64,000 nt of DNA from Scenedesmus sp. ARA3 (Eukaryota; Chlorophyta; Chlorophyceae; Sphaeropleales; Scenedesmaceae): the NCBI GenBank assembly GCA_004335835.1, contig RWJK01001508.1, positions 286 through 64,285 of the forward strand, in the 5' to 3' direction. A program made the position numbers and the translations under genes. Of the stretch, positions 48,252 through 62,900 are shown piece after piece. Below the pieces are notes generated by a model, which saw nothing but the letters and a program-made list of their open reading frames with translations, did not search any database and was not told the DNA's origin. Within the stretch, counting starts at the first letter, position 1. Each line of letters opens with the position of its first letter.

Positions 48252-49344
48252 CTATGTGCCACCATGCTGGCGAGCAACAGCAGCCGCCACTGCAGCCAGT
48301 GCCGAGCCAGACAGCCCAGGCCCTAGGCGTGCTGCCAGCACAGGCATTGCTGCTGCCACGTCAGACAGCGCAGCCGGCCCCACACCTGCTGCTGCACCAC
48401 TGCCACGCTGCTGCTGCTGCAGCTGCTGCAGAGCCGCTGCGGCTGCACACTGCACATCCACAGCGCTCGGCATACTCAGCATGGCTAGACAGCTGCCGAG
48501 CAGCTGCTCCAGCACTTCGGCACGCCCAGCAGCAGCAGGCGGTGCTGCTGCCGCCGCTGCTGCTTGGATGCTGCCTGTGGCTATGTAAGCCTCCAGAGCG
48601 CTGCCCTCACTGCTGCTGCTGCTGCTGCTGCTGCTGGAGAGGCCATGCACAGCTGGCAGCAGGCGTGCTTGCCGCCACTGCTGCTGCAGCGCCTTCCACA
48701 GGCCATCGCAGAAACCTGGCTGCAGCAGCGGCAGCCAAGATAAGGCCTCAACTTGCCATGCCTCTTGCTGCTGCTGCTGCTGCTGCTGGCCAGCTGCACT
48801 TCCACCCCTGCTGCTGCTGCTGCTGCAAGTATGCACTGCTGCTGCCCTGCACAAGCCGGCTGCTGCTGCTATGCTGCTGTTGTAGTACCCTAGCGCCAGC
48901 AGAAGGTCCTGCAGCTGAACCCCAGGGCTTAGCGAGCTGCAGCCCCAGCTGAACCCTGCACCGCCCAGCAGTGACAGCTGCTGCAGCTGGCCGCTGCTGC
49001 TGCTGCCTGCTGCTGCTGCACATACCCTGTGACCTAAAGAGTACAGCTGCAGATACCATGGCAGCACTGATGTCTTCTCCTGTACAATGCATTCATACAA
49101 AGCGCCATGGCAGAATGCAAGGAAAGCTGCTGCTGCAGCAGCACTGCTGCCAGGAACTGCAGCAGCGGCAGAGCCAGACACAGCAACAGAGCCACCTAGA
49201 CCGCCTGCACACTGCCGCAACTGCTTGCTGCTGCTGCTGCTTGTGTGATGAGCTGCTGCTGTTGCTGCGCGCAGCACCTGAGCAAATCCTTGTATGTCAG
49301 GGTCAGCTGAGAAGGTGCTACACAGGTGCACGATGTCAAAGGCA

Positions 49345-49383
<39 letters not shown>

Positions 49384-49918
49384 GCCTGGCTGCCACCGTC
49401 TTCGCCTGGCTCTTCATCTTCTGCATCAGCAGCCGCGCTGCTGCCAATGCTGCTGCTGCTGCCGCCAGAGTAGAAGGCCTTGAACAGTAGTGACTTCACG
49501 CCTGACGGGTCATCCACATACAGCAAGCTACCTGCCTTTTTCTTCACACAGATGCGCTGCTGCAAGTACAGACTGCTCCAGCCGCCCCTACTGCTGCTGC
49601 TGCTGCCGGGCGCTGCCACTTGGATGGGCCAGTAGCGGGGGCCGCACACTCGCATAGACACCAGATGCTGCCGCTCCGGCAGTAGGCAGGGAGCATGCCG
49701 GCGGAACTGCACCAGATCAAGCCCTGCTGTTGCTGCTGCTGCTGTTGTGCTCTCTGCAGCTGCGGGGATCTGAGCAGCAGCAGGCATACTCCCCGTACCC
49801 TGCTGCTGCTGCTGCTGGTGAGTCTGTAGCAGCAGCTGCCGCGCTGCACCGCGTCGGCCAGCACTAGGCGACCACAGCATTGGCTCCACACCTTCCTTAC
49901 CAGGACCCTTGGACCCAC

Positions 49919-49956
<38 letters not shown>

Positions 49957-52900
49957 GCAGCCATCAAGCTCTGCACCCCATGCTGCTGGCTGGCGTGGGC
50001 CGCCTTTGCCTGCGCTGCTGCTGCTGCTGCTGCTGCTGGCTGGGGTCCCACCATGCCGTGCTTGTGTGCGGTGATCTGCAGAGGCACCACCACCTGCTGC
50101 CTGCTATGCACGTCTACTGCTTGCAGGCAGCGCGGCTCGGCAGCTAGCACGTACAGATGCCGGAACGCCTGCAGGCACGCGTACACACAGCCGGCAAAGG
50201 TCTGAGTCACTGATCCAAACAACCCACACCCACGCACCGCAGAATAGTCAAAGACACTCTTACTCCCAGATGGACTTACTGTTGCAAACACGTGCATGAT
50301 TGAATTCATTCCGCACCATTCTTACCGCAGGTGGCAGCACTGGTCACCGGCGCTGTGACGCCGCCGCGTCGCACACCACCGCAACAGCTTACTGCACAAC
50401 AAGCACAGCAATTCTTCGAACCCCATCCCAAACGATCAGAACACATCATAAATGTAGATCTCACCTGCAGGTGGCAGCGCTGGTCTGTGGGGCTATGAGG
50501 CCACACCGGATACAGTGCGATCAGCACACCCAACTGCACAACAAGCACATCAAACCTTCCCGTCCGTATAAACCATCACCATTCTCACCTGCAGGTGGCA
50601 GCGCTGGTCTGTGGGGCTGTTAGGCCACACCGGGTGCACCGCAACCACACACCCAACTGTACAACAAGCACAGCAAACCATAAATGTATACAAAAAGCCT
50701 CGCCACTTGCAGCTGCAGGTGGCAGCGCTGGTCTTTTGGGCCGTTGAGCCACCACACTTTAGACCAACTCAATGCGCAACAAGCACAGCAAGTCTTCACA
50801 CCCAAATGATTCCAACTTGATCGCAAATCTCACCTGCAGGTGACAGCGCTGGTCTGTGGGGCTATTAGGCCACACTGGGTACAGCACGATCAGCAGCGCC
50901 GCAACTGCCTCGTTGCTGCTGCTGCTGCTGGCGCGCAACACAACAAAAAAACACCTTACTGCACAAAAAGCATAGCAAACCTCCACATACAAATGCATGT
51001 CATCATCCACCCATCTCACCTGCAGGTGACAGCGCTGGTCTGTGGGGCTATTAGGCCACACCGGGTACAGTGCGATCAGCAGCGCCGCGACCGCCTCGTT
51101 GCTGCTGCTGATGCTGGCGCGCCCCGCACTCAGGAACAGCAGCCCTGCAGCCAGGCTGGTGGCAAGGTGGTGGCCGTAGCTGACCTGCATTTGATGCAAA
51201 ATATTATGTTTGTTTGCAGTTGTTGTGTCGGTGTCAGCAGCGGAGATATAGGTGTGCAGAGGTTATCAAGGCCAGCACGCCAGCAGCCAGGCTGGTGGCG
51301 AGGTGGTGGCCGTAGCTCACCTGCAAACAATTATAACAGTCTTTTGTAAGCAACGCCTGTTGGCATTCCATCATTAGCTGACATGTATCTAGAGTTTGTT
51401 TGCAGCTGATTGCAGTTATAGTGGTGGTGTTAGCACGAGAGATAGATAGGTGAAGGTCAGAAGAGAGCACACAGCTCTTGTGCGCAGGGTGACATGATGG
51501 CTTGCGCTGTTGAACATAGAATGGACAATGCCGGGTGTGTGCAATGCTGCTGCAAGTTTGATGGCGGTCCCTGCCAGTCACGCACACAATGCTGCACATC
51601 CTTCGTGCAGCAAGCTGCTGGCAATTGCAACAGCCACAGCTGACTAGCTACAGAACGACACATGCTAATGACAATCACACAGGCTGCAGACAGGACCGCT
51701 GGCCTATCATCATGGTTCAACATCAAATCATTGATCAAGTGGCTCACCTGGCCGCTGCCAACACATGCGAATGACACTCACACATACTGCAGACGGGGCA
51801 GCTGCCACATATTCATGGTTTCATGATTGATCAAATGCTGTCATCAGGTGTCTCACCTGGCCGCAGCCCACCCCAGGGCCCGACAGCAGTGCAGCAATGC
51901 CGCCTGGCGTCTGGCCCTCAGCGCCTGTCGCGCGCAGCGGCCCAGCGCTGCGGCGGCTGAGCACCTGCGGGCAGCATTGCAATCGTTGTGATTGCTGTTA
52001 TTGACGTATTGGCATGTGTTTGTTTGTTACAATGCTGGAGGGTGATACGGGCCATGCACTTGTCTCCTGCAAGTGCGGCACCGCTGTTGCTACAAGTACA
52101 ACCATGCAGCCATGCAGCCAGCAGCAGCAGCGCACCTGAATCAGCCGAAAGGTAGGCAGGTGGCCGCTCCCTGCCATGACCAGCGCCAGCGCCAGCAGCA
52201 CCACACTGATGCAGTTCTCAATCACACCCTTATCCAGCTGCCCAACTGACCCAGCAGCAGGAGCCACCGCAATGCCAACGCCGGCCCCATTTGCTGCAGC
52301 AGCGGCAGCAGCAGCAGCCGCCGCAGGCGCCACAGACTGCTCGTTGGGCCCGCCGGGAGCCCGCCGCTTTGCGTGCAGCAGCTGCAGTAGGTGGTGCCGC
52401 AGCAGAGCCTCTGCGCCTGCATTGCAAGTTCCTGCAAAGCGCAATCCGATCGCAAAGCAGGCGCCAGCTAGTGCGTGCACATGCGCTAGGCCCACGGCGC
52501 CCCAATCTACTGCTGATGCGGCATGCCCTGCAGGGCCCCTGAGGCTGCCGCTGCCGCTGCGTGCTGCTGCTGCTGCTGCAGGTGTGCTGCCGGGTGTTGC
52601 TGCTGCTGCTGCTGCTGCTGCTGGAGGTGCCAGCATTGCATCCAGTATCTTGAGCAGAGGCTGGTCTAGCAGCGGCGGCAGCTGTGCACTGATCCACTCC
52701 TGCAGCAGCATACATAACACGTTGTCAGACACTTGCATGCAGTAGGCATGTGCACGAGATGATGGCAAGACCACAATTGCCATGCGTCGGCTCGTTGCAG
52801 TCAGCATCTTGCCGACTATCAGCCACACTCAGCCTTTTCCCACATGTGACAACAAAATGCCAATCATCACCAGCATGATCCGCTTTACATGATTTGCCAA

Positions 52901-53676
52901 CAGCAGATAGTAACAGATCAACTCACCTGTGTTGCGCTGATGCCCTCCCACAGCACCAGGGCCCTGCCCAGCACCATCAGCAGCTGCACCCTTTCCCTCA
53001 AACATGTTACAAACAGTTGTCACTAACGTGTTATGTACCAAGGTCCAGCAACAGTAACAGATCAGCCCACCTGTGTTGCGCTGATGCCCTCCCACAGCAC
53101 CAGGGCCTTGCCCAGCACCATCAGCAGCTGCACCCTCTTCTCTTAAACATGTTATGACCATTTGTCACTGACATGTTATGTAACCAACGCGATCAAGCAG
53201 CACCAACAAGTTGTTCTTGCCCACCTGTGTTGCGCTGATGCCCTCCCACAGCACCAGGGCCTTGCCCAGCACCATCAGCAGCACCAGTGAGGGCCGCATG
53301 TGGTCCAGTGCATACACACTGTCAGGCACCTGCATGCATTGGAGTGGCACACGGTCCGAGTTGTACGATTCACAGGCAAGGCTGAGTTTTCAAGGTGATA
53401 CTGTGCGGCTCGCTTGGCCCATCAGTTGCAGGTGCATCTTTTAAGCCACATGCAGTTGCAGCCGCCTGTGGCCAGAGCCAAGCTTCCTCAACATCGCTTT
53501 CAACTTCACAGCCGGCTGCCGTGAACTTCACAGCCGGCGTACACTGAACTTCACCTTGAAGCGTGCTGCCACGTCAGCGTCACCCGTCTTCAGGTACATC
53601 ATCATCAGCGCCATGGCAGCAGCAGGGCCAGTGACAGCGGTGTTGCCGCCCTGACCTTCAAGCACCACCTGCAGCA

Positions 53677-53712
<36 letters not shown>

Positions 53713-53775
53713 TAACGCCATCAGCAGCAGGGCCAGTGACAGCAGTGTTGCCGCCCTGACCCTCAAGCACCACCT

Positions 53776-53811
<36 letters not shown>

Positions 53812-54790
53812 TAGCACCATCAGCAGCAGGGCCAGTGACAGCAGTGTTGCCGCCCTGACCTTCAAGCACCACCTGCAGCAGCAGCAGCAGCAGCAGCAGC
53901 AGTGGGATAGCACCATCAGCAGCAGGGCCCGTGACAGAAGTGTTGCCGCCCCCGACCTTCAAGCACCACGTACAGCAGCAGCAGCAGCAGCAGCGCCATG
54001 GCAGCAGGGCCAGCAGCAGGGCCAGTGACAGCGGTTTTGCCGCCTTGACCTTCAAGCACCACATGCAGCAGCAGCAAGCAGCAACAGCAGCAGCAACACA
54101 GCAGCGCCAGCTTTGGCCGAGTCAACAGCAGGAGCTGCCCACAATGCATGCAGCAGCAGCACACCTGGCAGCATGTCCGCAAACCACAAGTCCGCCACAC
54201 GGCAGCAAGCAGCGGGACACAATGTACAGCAGCACGCACGCCCCCACCACTCTCACCTGTGAGATGCCGTACTGCTGCATCAGGTCTGCATCCAGCTTCA
54301 CCCCACCACCACCACCACCAGCAGCAGCAGCAGCGCCGCTGCCCAGCCCACTGGGGTCCTCCCCCAGCCCACCAGCAGCAGCATCCCAGCCCACCACGCC
54401 TGTCCCAAGCACAGCATCTAGCACACTGCCAGGCCTGCTGCTGCCATACAGGCCGGCAGCAGCAGCAGCAGCACTGTTGGGGCCTGCTGCTGCTGCTGCT
54501 GCTTTGGCTTTGGGTGGCTGCTGGGGTCTGCGGGAGAGGCTGTGGGGCTGGCTGGAGCCATCCATGAGGGCCCTGCGAGAGTGCAAATATTACGGTTGTG
54601 GCAGTAATGGCAGCAGCAGCAGCAGTGGCAGCACGAATGAGGCAGCTTTAGCCATTGGATCTGAGTGACTGATTGAAAATGTGCTTGGGAGGCTGTGGGG
54701 CTGGCTGGAGCCATCCATGAGGGCCCTGCGAGGGTGACCGCATCGAGGTTGTGGCAGTGGTGGCAGCAGCAGCGGCAGCAGTAGTATTGA

Positions 54791-54827
<37 letters not shown>

Positions 54828-57800
54828 GGTGACTTTGTCTTGCTGGCTGATGCAGTGTGCAGAGTTCAATAGCTGGCGTATTGAACTGCTGCAAGTGAGA
54901 CTGTAGGGCTGCAAGGTAGCGTTATGCTTTTGGTGAGGCTTGGAAGAGGCCATGCTGCATGTAGTGGCATGACAGCATTGCTCAATGCTGCGCCAATGTG
55001 TTCGCAGACGCGTAGACCAAAGGAGCTAACAGCATTCACACTTGCACAATGCCACTACAATCTGTCCTGTCACTCGCAGACCCTAACACTATCTTCATCA
55101 CATAAACACACCTGCGCATCAGCTTATCCTCCAAGCGTAGATCAGCCAGCCAGACACACTGGCAAACTTACTGTGCACTTTGCCATGTCTTTTCTTTGCA
55201 TTTTTTTCACATAAGAATCACAGATAACCCGCACCTCAGCGTATCTTCCAGGTGCAAATCAGCCAGCCCAGGCGCGCTCCTGCCCTGCCCCAGGCAGATC
55301 AGCCCCAGCCCCGTGTGACTATTGCACACTCCAACATACCCACACCTCAGTTTCATTTTCCAAATGCAGATCCGCCAGCGCAGCCAGACCCGCACACTCC
55401 AACTGACACTTTGCAAATGTCAGCATCTATCTTCAGTAGCCTATCACACAACCAATGCATCCTGCGCACCTCAGCTTATCCTCCAGGTGTAAATCAGCCA
55501 GCCCAGGCGCACTCCTGCCCTGCCCAAGGCAGATCAGCCCCAGCCCAAAGCCAGCCGCAAGCGCATACCCCTCCCTGTCCTGCATCACACACATCAGCGA
55601 TGACAGGCTCGCGCCAAGCCCTGAACCGCCGCCGGCCTCGGCGCCTAAACCGCCGCCGCCGCCAGTGAGGCTGGGGTTTACGCCCGGGGTTCTGGTAATC
55701 TCCTCGAGCATGATCTCTGACATGAGCCGGTGGCAGGAGCCCTGGTACAGCAGGCCCAGGCCCAGCAGCGAGGCGGCCTGCAACAGAAAAAAACAAAAAG
55801 AAGCCGCAAAAAGCGAATTTGCTGGAGTGTCCAGGAGCGCAAAACACAATAAAGTTGCATTGAAGCGCTACGTTGACACTTGTGGTAACGAATTGATGTT
55901 AATGTTTTTTTAGGGTGGTGGGGTGGTGTTGAGCCGGTGGCAGGAGCCCTGGTAGAGCAGGCCTAGGCCCAGCAGCGAGGCGGCCTGCAGACAGAAAGGG
56001 GATGAACACAAACGAGTCACTTTAGTGACGGAGAGTTGAGGAGCACAGAATGCCATTTCTATCAATAGCTCTATCTCCGGCAGCAGCTGGAGTGGCGTGC
56101 CACAGACTTGTGCGACATCATCCAGTCGCTGCAGAACACAGCATGCTGCGCCACACAACACAGCACACAGCACAAGCAAAGTCGTATCCTTGCAGAAAGC
56201 TGTCATAGTCAGCCACCGTACCTGCACCACAACGCACCACAATGCACATACACAAACACACACCTACAGCCATCAGACCATAAACAAACAGCTCATCACC
56301 TGCACGTGCGGCGACAGCTCTATTTCCGGGAAGCAGCTCGGGTGGCGTGCGGGCAGGTGCAGCAGCAGCATGCGCGCCACGGTGGTGTCTGCCGCCCCTC
56401 TGCTGCAGGCCGCCATGCCCAGCAGCACGCCGATGGTGGTGGGCTCGTGCTGATCAGACAGGTACCTGCAGGGAATGCAGGCGGCCATAACACAATGGGA
56501 GTGGAGTGCGGCAAATCTAAAACAAATGGAGCTACAACACCGAAGTAAAGCCTATTTAAAACTCCAGTCATGCAAGTGGCAGAGCAACAGTACTTGCGTG
56601 CTCTTTGTACAACGTCTGTGCACTGCGTGCTGCTGCCGCTGCTGCCACGGCTCACCTGTACAGGTCAGTCCATGAGAGCCGGTCCAGGTGCCCCGTCAGC
56701 CCCAGCGCCAGCAGCACCCCGGCATGTGCATAATTAGGCACCACCGGCTTGCTGTGCGGCAGCCAGGCATCTGCCAAGCTGTCTGCACTGCTGCTGCTGC
56801 TGCTGCCAGGCTCAGGCCTGACAGCCCCTTCAGCAGCAGCACCAGCCACTGATCCAGCAAGGCTAGGAGTAGCCCCTTCAGGAGAGTTAGGGTTGGGGGT
56901 TTGGGATCCGTGCTGGGGTGCGGCCACGCCAGCTTGCTGCTGCTGCTGCTGCTTGAGCCGGTGTCGCCTGCGAGGGGCGATCTTGATGCCAGCCGCCACT
57001 CCGTTGTGAAACTCACACCAGGCCGTGACGTCAGCTGCCGCGCCGCCGCCTGTGAGGTAAGCACAGGTTGGAAGAAGGCATCTGCTGTAAAAACAAGATT
57101 ACCTCAGGTGCTCCTGGCACTCAGAACTCTACATGAGGCCGTCATGTCCACAGCCGCGACCTTGCGTGAAGTTGTATGCAACTGTCAGCATAAAGTGCTC
57201 CCAAGGCAGCGGCTGTGCTAGCGTTAGCAGACACGCCTCAACAGCCACCTGCACTCTTGCACTGCCGTGAAAACTTAAACACACCAAACACATCCTTCCG
57301 AATCAGACACACCAAACACACCCTTCGGGAATAGACACACCAAACACACACTTGCAATTTTGCCTACCTGGTGCGGGCTGTGCATTGGTGAGGTCCAGGT
57401 TCACCAGCACCCTGCCGCCCGCTCCCCCCTCAGGCCCCGGCCCAGGCACCACCCCACTCAGGCACAGCAGCGGCACCCCCAGCTGCTCCCCAGGCAGCGG
57501 CTGAGACAGCCCAAGCGTGAAGGCACCACGGCCCAGTGGCAGCGCCATGGTGCGCAGTGCGGAGGAGAGCAATGCTGCCTGCTGCTTGGCGGGAAGATCT
57601 GGATCACTGTCTGGCCCAGGGACCTGCAGGGGACAACAATGTGGATGCATGGCACAAGCAGAGCAGGGATCACATGTTGAGTAGTGGCAGCGCCATCGTG
57701 CGCAGCGCGGAGGAGAGCAGAGCGGCTTGCTGCTTGGCGGGAAGGTCTGGGTTGCTGTCTGGCCCTGGGACCTGCAGGCAAGGGGACAGGCAGAAAAATG

Positions 57801-58644
57801 TGTAAAGGCTTTAGAAACGAGCCACAACACAACAAGGGTCCAGGTGTTGTAATAGCGCCATGGTGCGCAGCGCGGAGGAGAGCAGGGCGGCTTGATGTTT
57901 GACGGAAGGATCCAGGTCACTGTCTGGCCCAGGGACCTGCGGGCAAGCAAACAGGCAGAAAGATGTAAAAAGTTCGGAAACGTGCCGCAGCACAACAAGG
58001 GTCCAGGTGTTACAATGATAATAACGCTGCCTGTTGTTAGGCAGGAAGATCCGGGTCACTGTCTGGCCCAGGGACCTGCAGAAAGATGGGGAGTATGGTC
58101 ATATGCGGCAGAAACAGAGCAGAATCAGAAAGGGTGAAGGCACCACGGCCCAGTGGCAGCGCCATGGTGCGCAGTGCAGGGGGAGAGCAGGGCGGCTTGC
58201 TGCTTGGCGGGAAGATCCGGGTCACTGTCTGGCCCAGGGACCTGCACATCACGGGTCATCACGATCATCACGGATTGATGGATCAGTCGCACAGCATCGG
58301 TTGAGACTATACTCCTTGATTTACACAAATCACAAAGGAATTGTCCGGTTGGTGCAGCACAATGATAGCTCAGCAATATTTGACAAGCGATGCCAGGGTG
58401 GAACGTGCATGCCGCCCCACTCATCGTGAGCACCACGGGCATGTTTGTTCCCAGCAGGCTCTGCACCTCAGCACCACACTGCTGCCACTGCCACTGCTGC
58501 TGCTGCTGCTGCTGCCACATCTTTATTGCCAACAGCTGCTGCTGTCCCACTCATCGTGAGCACCACGGGCATGTTTGTTTCCAGCAGGCTCTGCACCTCA
58601 GCACCACACTGCTGCTGCTGCTGCTGCTACATCTTTAATGCCAA

Positions 58645-58675
<31 letters not shown>

Positions 58676-59131
58676 CTTGTTAACGCCAACTGCTGCTGCC
58701 ACCCCACTCACCGTGAGCACCACGGGCATGTTTGTTTCCAGCAGGCTCTGCACCTCAGCACCACACTGCTGCTGCTGCTGCTGCTGCTACATCTTTTATG
58801 CCAACTGCTGCTGCTGCTGCTCCCTTGTTAACGCCAACTGCTGCTGCCACCCCACTCACCGTGAGCACCACAGGCATGTTTGTACCCAGCAGGCTCTGCA
58901 CCTCGGCCAGCCGCTCATCACGGCCAAAGCGCAGCGAGGAGATGCCGCCTGCAAGGTAATGAACACAGCAAGGCAAACACACAGCGAAAGAGACTTGAAC
59001 CACGGCGCTGTATTCTGTTGTAGAAGCACAGTTGCTTCTTTCCCGCGCGTGATGCAAAAGCATGCAAGTTCCAGGTGTGGCCAACGTTTGGGCAGGAACT
59101 CAGAACGAAGCTGACCATCATGGTTCAAACT

Positions 59132-59164
<33 letters not shown>

Positions 59165-59677
59165 CCAGCAGCAGCAGCAGCAGCACTTCGCGCCTCACCT
59201 GCCACGCCTTCCATTCCGTCAATTGGCAGCCCCAGCTCAGCCCAGTCCACGTCCATGAGCTGGAAGACCCCATCAATCACCTAAGCTATGATATCACGCA
59301 ATACAAAGCAGCAAGTGCTGGGCCAATCATACCAAACAAACGCAGCAGCAGCAGCAGCAGCAGCAGCAGCACCATCCACCCACCCGCCACGCCTTCCATC
59401 AATTGGTAGCCCCAGCTCCCCTGTCACCCCCACGATGATGTCAACTAAGAAGGCACTTGATGGGCGAAGCATACTAATCAAACTCAGCAGCAGCACAGAA
59501 GTGCCTTTCACGCACCTGCTACGCCTTCCATGCCGTCGATTGGCAGCCCAAGCTCTCCAGTCACCCCAGCATTGCTGCTCTGACCAATGCCGGCGCCAAA
59601 TGCGCCGCTGCTGCCAGCAGCAGCAGCGGCAGCCGCCGCAGCAGCAGAACCCCTCAGGCCCCTACCCCCTCTCCTTG

Positions 59678-59708
<31 letters not shown>

Positions 59709-59931
59709 TTTGCCGGCTTGCTGTGAGGCTCCACTGAGGGGCCTTGAGCTGAGCTGCTGCCCGGTCAGGCTGCAGCTGCTGGGCAGCAGCAGCCGCTGCT
59801 CATACGGCAGCAGCACGTGCTGCTGCTGCTGCTGCTGCCGGTGGGGCGCTGCATGACTAGTAGCTGCAGCTGCTGAGGCGGTAGCAGCAGCAGCAGTGCC
59901 ACTGGGAATGGCATCGCTAGCGCAGCAGCTA

Positions 59932-59962
<31 letters not shown>

Positions 59963-62900
59963 AGTCGTTGCTGGCCAGTGTTGCTGCCACATCCTCCCTG
60001 CCAATGAGCGCATACGCCATGATGGGCCAACCTGCAACAAATGACAGCGAACATCATTGGAGCTCCGTGCTATTTTGATGGTACAGACTGCCTCAACACA
60101 CTTGACAATTACCGCTGAGTTTAGTGCCCTTTCAGCGGTTCATCAGCAGTTCACAAAAAGTTGACAAAGCGCAATCCCTCACCTGCGGGCGGGTTGGTCC
60201 TGCACCTTGCAGCAGCCTCTTTGAGTGGCAGCGCAACTCCCAGCGGCAGGCCATCCAGCGCCAGCACATCCCAGCCCTGCTGCACCAGCAGCAGCACCAG
60301 CCGGTGACTGCCCAGCAGCAGCAGGTGCTCCAGCTCCGCTGCCAATGCATTGTTTGGATCTGCTGCACTGTTGCCGGACTGTTTAGCTCCAACGCCGCCC
60401 GGGGACTGGTTTTGTGTGCTGCTGCTGCTGCTGCTGCCTAAGAGGCCAAAGCCGGCAAGCGGCTGCAGCAGCAAACTCCCCTGCTGCTGCTGCTGCTGGT
60501 GGCCGCTGCTCACTGCTGCTGCCACTGCTGCTGCGCAGGCGCGTGTGCAGCTTGACAGCAGGCGGTACGCCTCCAGCAGCTGACATGAGCGCAGCACGCA
60601 GCTGCTGCCTTTACTGGCCAGCCATGGAACATAACGCTGCTGCTGCTGCTGTTCAGCGGCGCCTGACAGCAGCGGGGACAAGCAGCGCAGAATGTCTCCT
60701 GGCGGCTGCTGCAGCTGCATAAGCTCAACGCTGCTGCTGCTGCTGCTGCCAGCACCATCCAACTGCTGCTGCTGCTGCTGACCCTTCTGCGAGTGCCACT
60801 GCAGGGAGGCCGCTGCAGTAGCAGCAGCAGCAGCAGCAGCAGCAGGCTTGCCAGCAAGGCCGGCAGCAGCTTCCAGCAGCTGCTGTGCTGCAGCTTGCAG
60901 TCCAGAGGGCGAAGCATCTCTTTCATAGTGCTCCTGGTATGCAGCAGCACCAAGCAGTTTTGACAGCAGCCACAGCAGCGGGCCCAGCAGCTGCAGCAGC
61001 TGCCGGCGCAGCTTGTAGAGCTTACAGTCCTCGTACACGGAATGCAGCGCCAGCAGCACTGAAGCCAGCTCCTGCCTGTGCTGCTGCTGCTGCTGGGGCG
61101 AGCCAGCAAGGCCTTGCCAGCCAAACACAGCATCTTCAAATGCTGCTGCTGATGATGTGGTGTCAACGGCCTGCTGCTGCTGCTGCTGCTTCTGCTGCAG
61201 GAATGGTAGCGCCTTGAGGAGCTGCTTGCTCTCTTGACTGCCCAGCAGCAGCAGCAGTAGCATCTGCTGCATGCAAGCTTGCTGCTTGCGTGTCTGCTGC
61301 CCTGCTGGTGTGCTGCAGCTGGCCGAGCCTACTGGCTAAGCGTGTGGTGCTTACTGACATGGGGGTACCACTCATAGACATAGGTGTGCCGGATGCTGCC
61401 CTGCCACCCCTTGCACCCGCTGCTGCTGCTGCTGCTGCTGCAGATGCTGAGTCGACTGACATAGACATGGACATATCTGAGTAAGCAGATCCCGGCGTCT
61501 GCTGCTGCTGCTGCTGCCAGCCCGTCGGTAGCGCAAAAGGCATCGTGGCAGCAGCGCCTGCTGCTGCCGCCCGTGCAGCAGCACCTGTCTCAGGTGTAAC
61601 CATGTCCATGTCATCACTGCCACCTCCAGTTGCTGCTGCTGCTGTTACAGGACTGCCAAACTGCCCTGCTGCTGCTGCCTGTGCAAGCTGATTGTCTTGC
61701 TGAGCTGTTGGAGGTGTGACCATGTCCATATCATCACTGGCACCCCCTGTTACTGCTGCTGCCGTCACAGGACTGCCAAACTGCCCTGCTGCTGCTGCCT
61801 GTGCAAGCTGGCTACCACGCTGAGCTGTTGCAGGTGTCACCATGTCCATGTCTTCACTGAGACCCTCATCACCTGCTGCTGCTGCTGCTGCTGCTGGTGT
61901 TTCTGCCGCTCCGGCTGTTACAGGGCTCCCAAACTGCCCTGCTGCTGCTGCCAGCGGGGTTGTCTGCCCTAGCTGCTGCTGCTGCTGCTGCTGCTTGAGC
62001 TGCGAGCTGTGCACCTGATCCAGTGTGCCTGGTTTTATGGCCCAGGCAATCAGCACGGAGGCGATAGCACGCCACTCGCTGCCGAGGTGGCCGCAGCAGG
62101 CACCTGCACAGGATGAGACATGCACATGATGACACGTGCAGATGACAAGAAAACGCACATGATGACACATGCAGCTGACAACACATGCACATGATGACAC
62201 ACGCACATGATGACACATGCAGCTGACAACACATGCACACGGTGACACATGCAGCTGACAACACATGCACATGATGACACATGCAGATGACAACACATGC
62301 ACATGATGACACATGCAGATGACAACACACGCACATGATGACACATGCAGCTGACAACACATGCACAGGATGACACATGCCGAGGTGGCCGCAGCAGGCA
62401 CCTGCAGGGGGCAGCAAACAAGATGTGACACATGCAGATGCGAAGTGCATTCCATTGCCAGGCATTTGACTTCAAGAGCCACTGAACTAGTGAATGCACA
62501 CATCAGGCGCGACCAACCATACGACCAAATAGCCTTTGACACATCACAAACGACATGGAATAGGCCCTATCTGCAACCTTGGACTCGCCCGGCTGCAGCA
62601 GGCAGGCCGCCAGCAGCTGCAGGTGCTACTGCTGCCCCAGCGCCTCATGCAGCGCGATTTTATTAACGGCACATACTAATGCCTGTGGGCGAAGCATGCA
62701 CTTGCTGTTCTGGTCACGTGTCCAGCCACCTTGCGGCATGATGCACACAACAAAGACACAAGCAGGCGTAGTCTGTCACACCACCATAACGTAGAAACCG
62801 CTTCTGAATACACTCAAATGCGCTCGCCTGGCTGCAGCAGGCAGGGCCCCAGCAGCTGCAGGTGCCGCTGCTGCCCCAGCGCCTCATGCAGCGCCATAGT

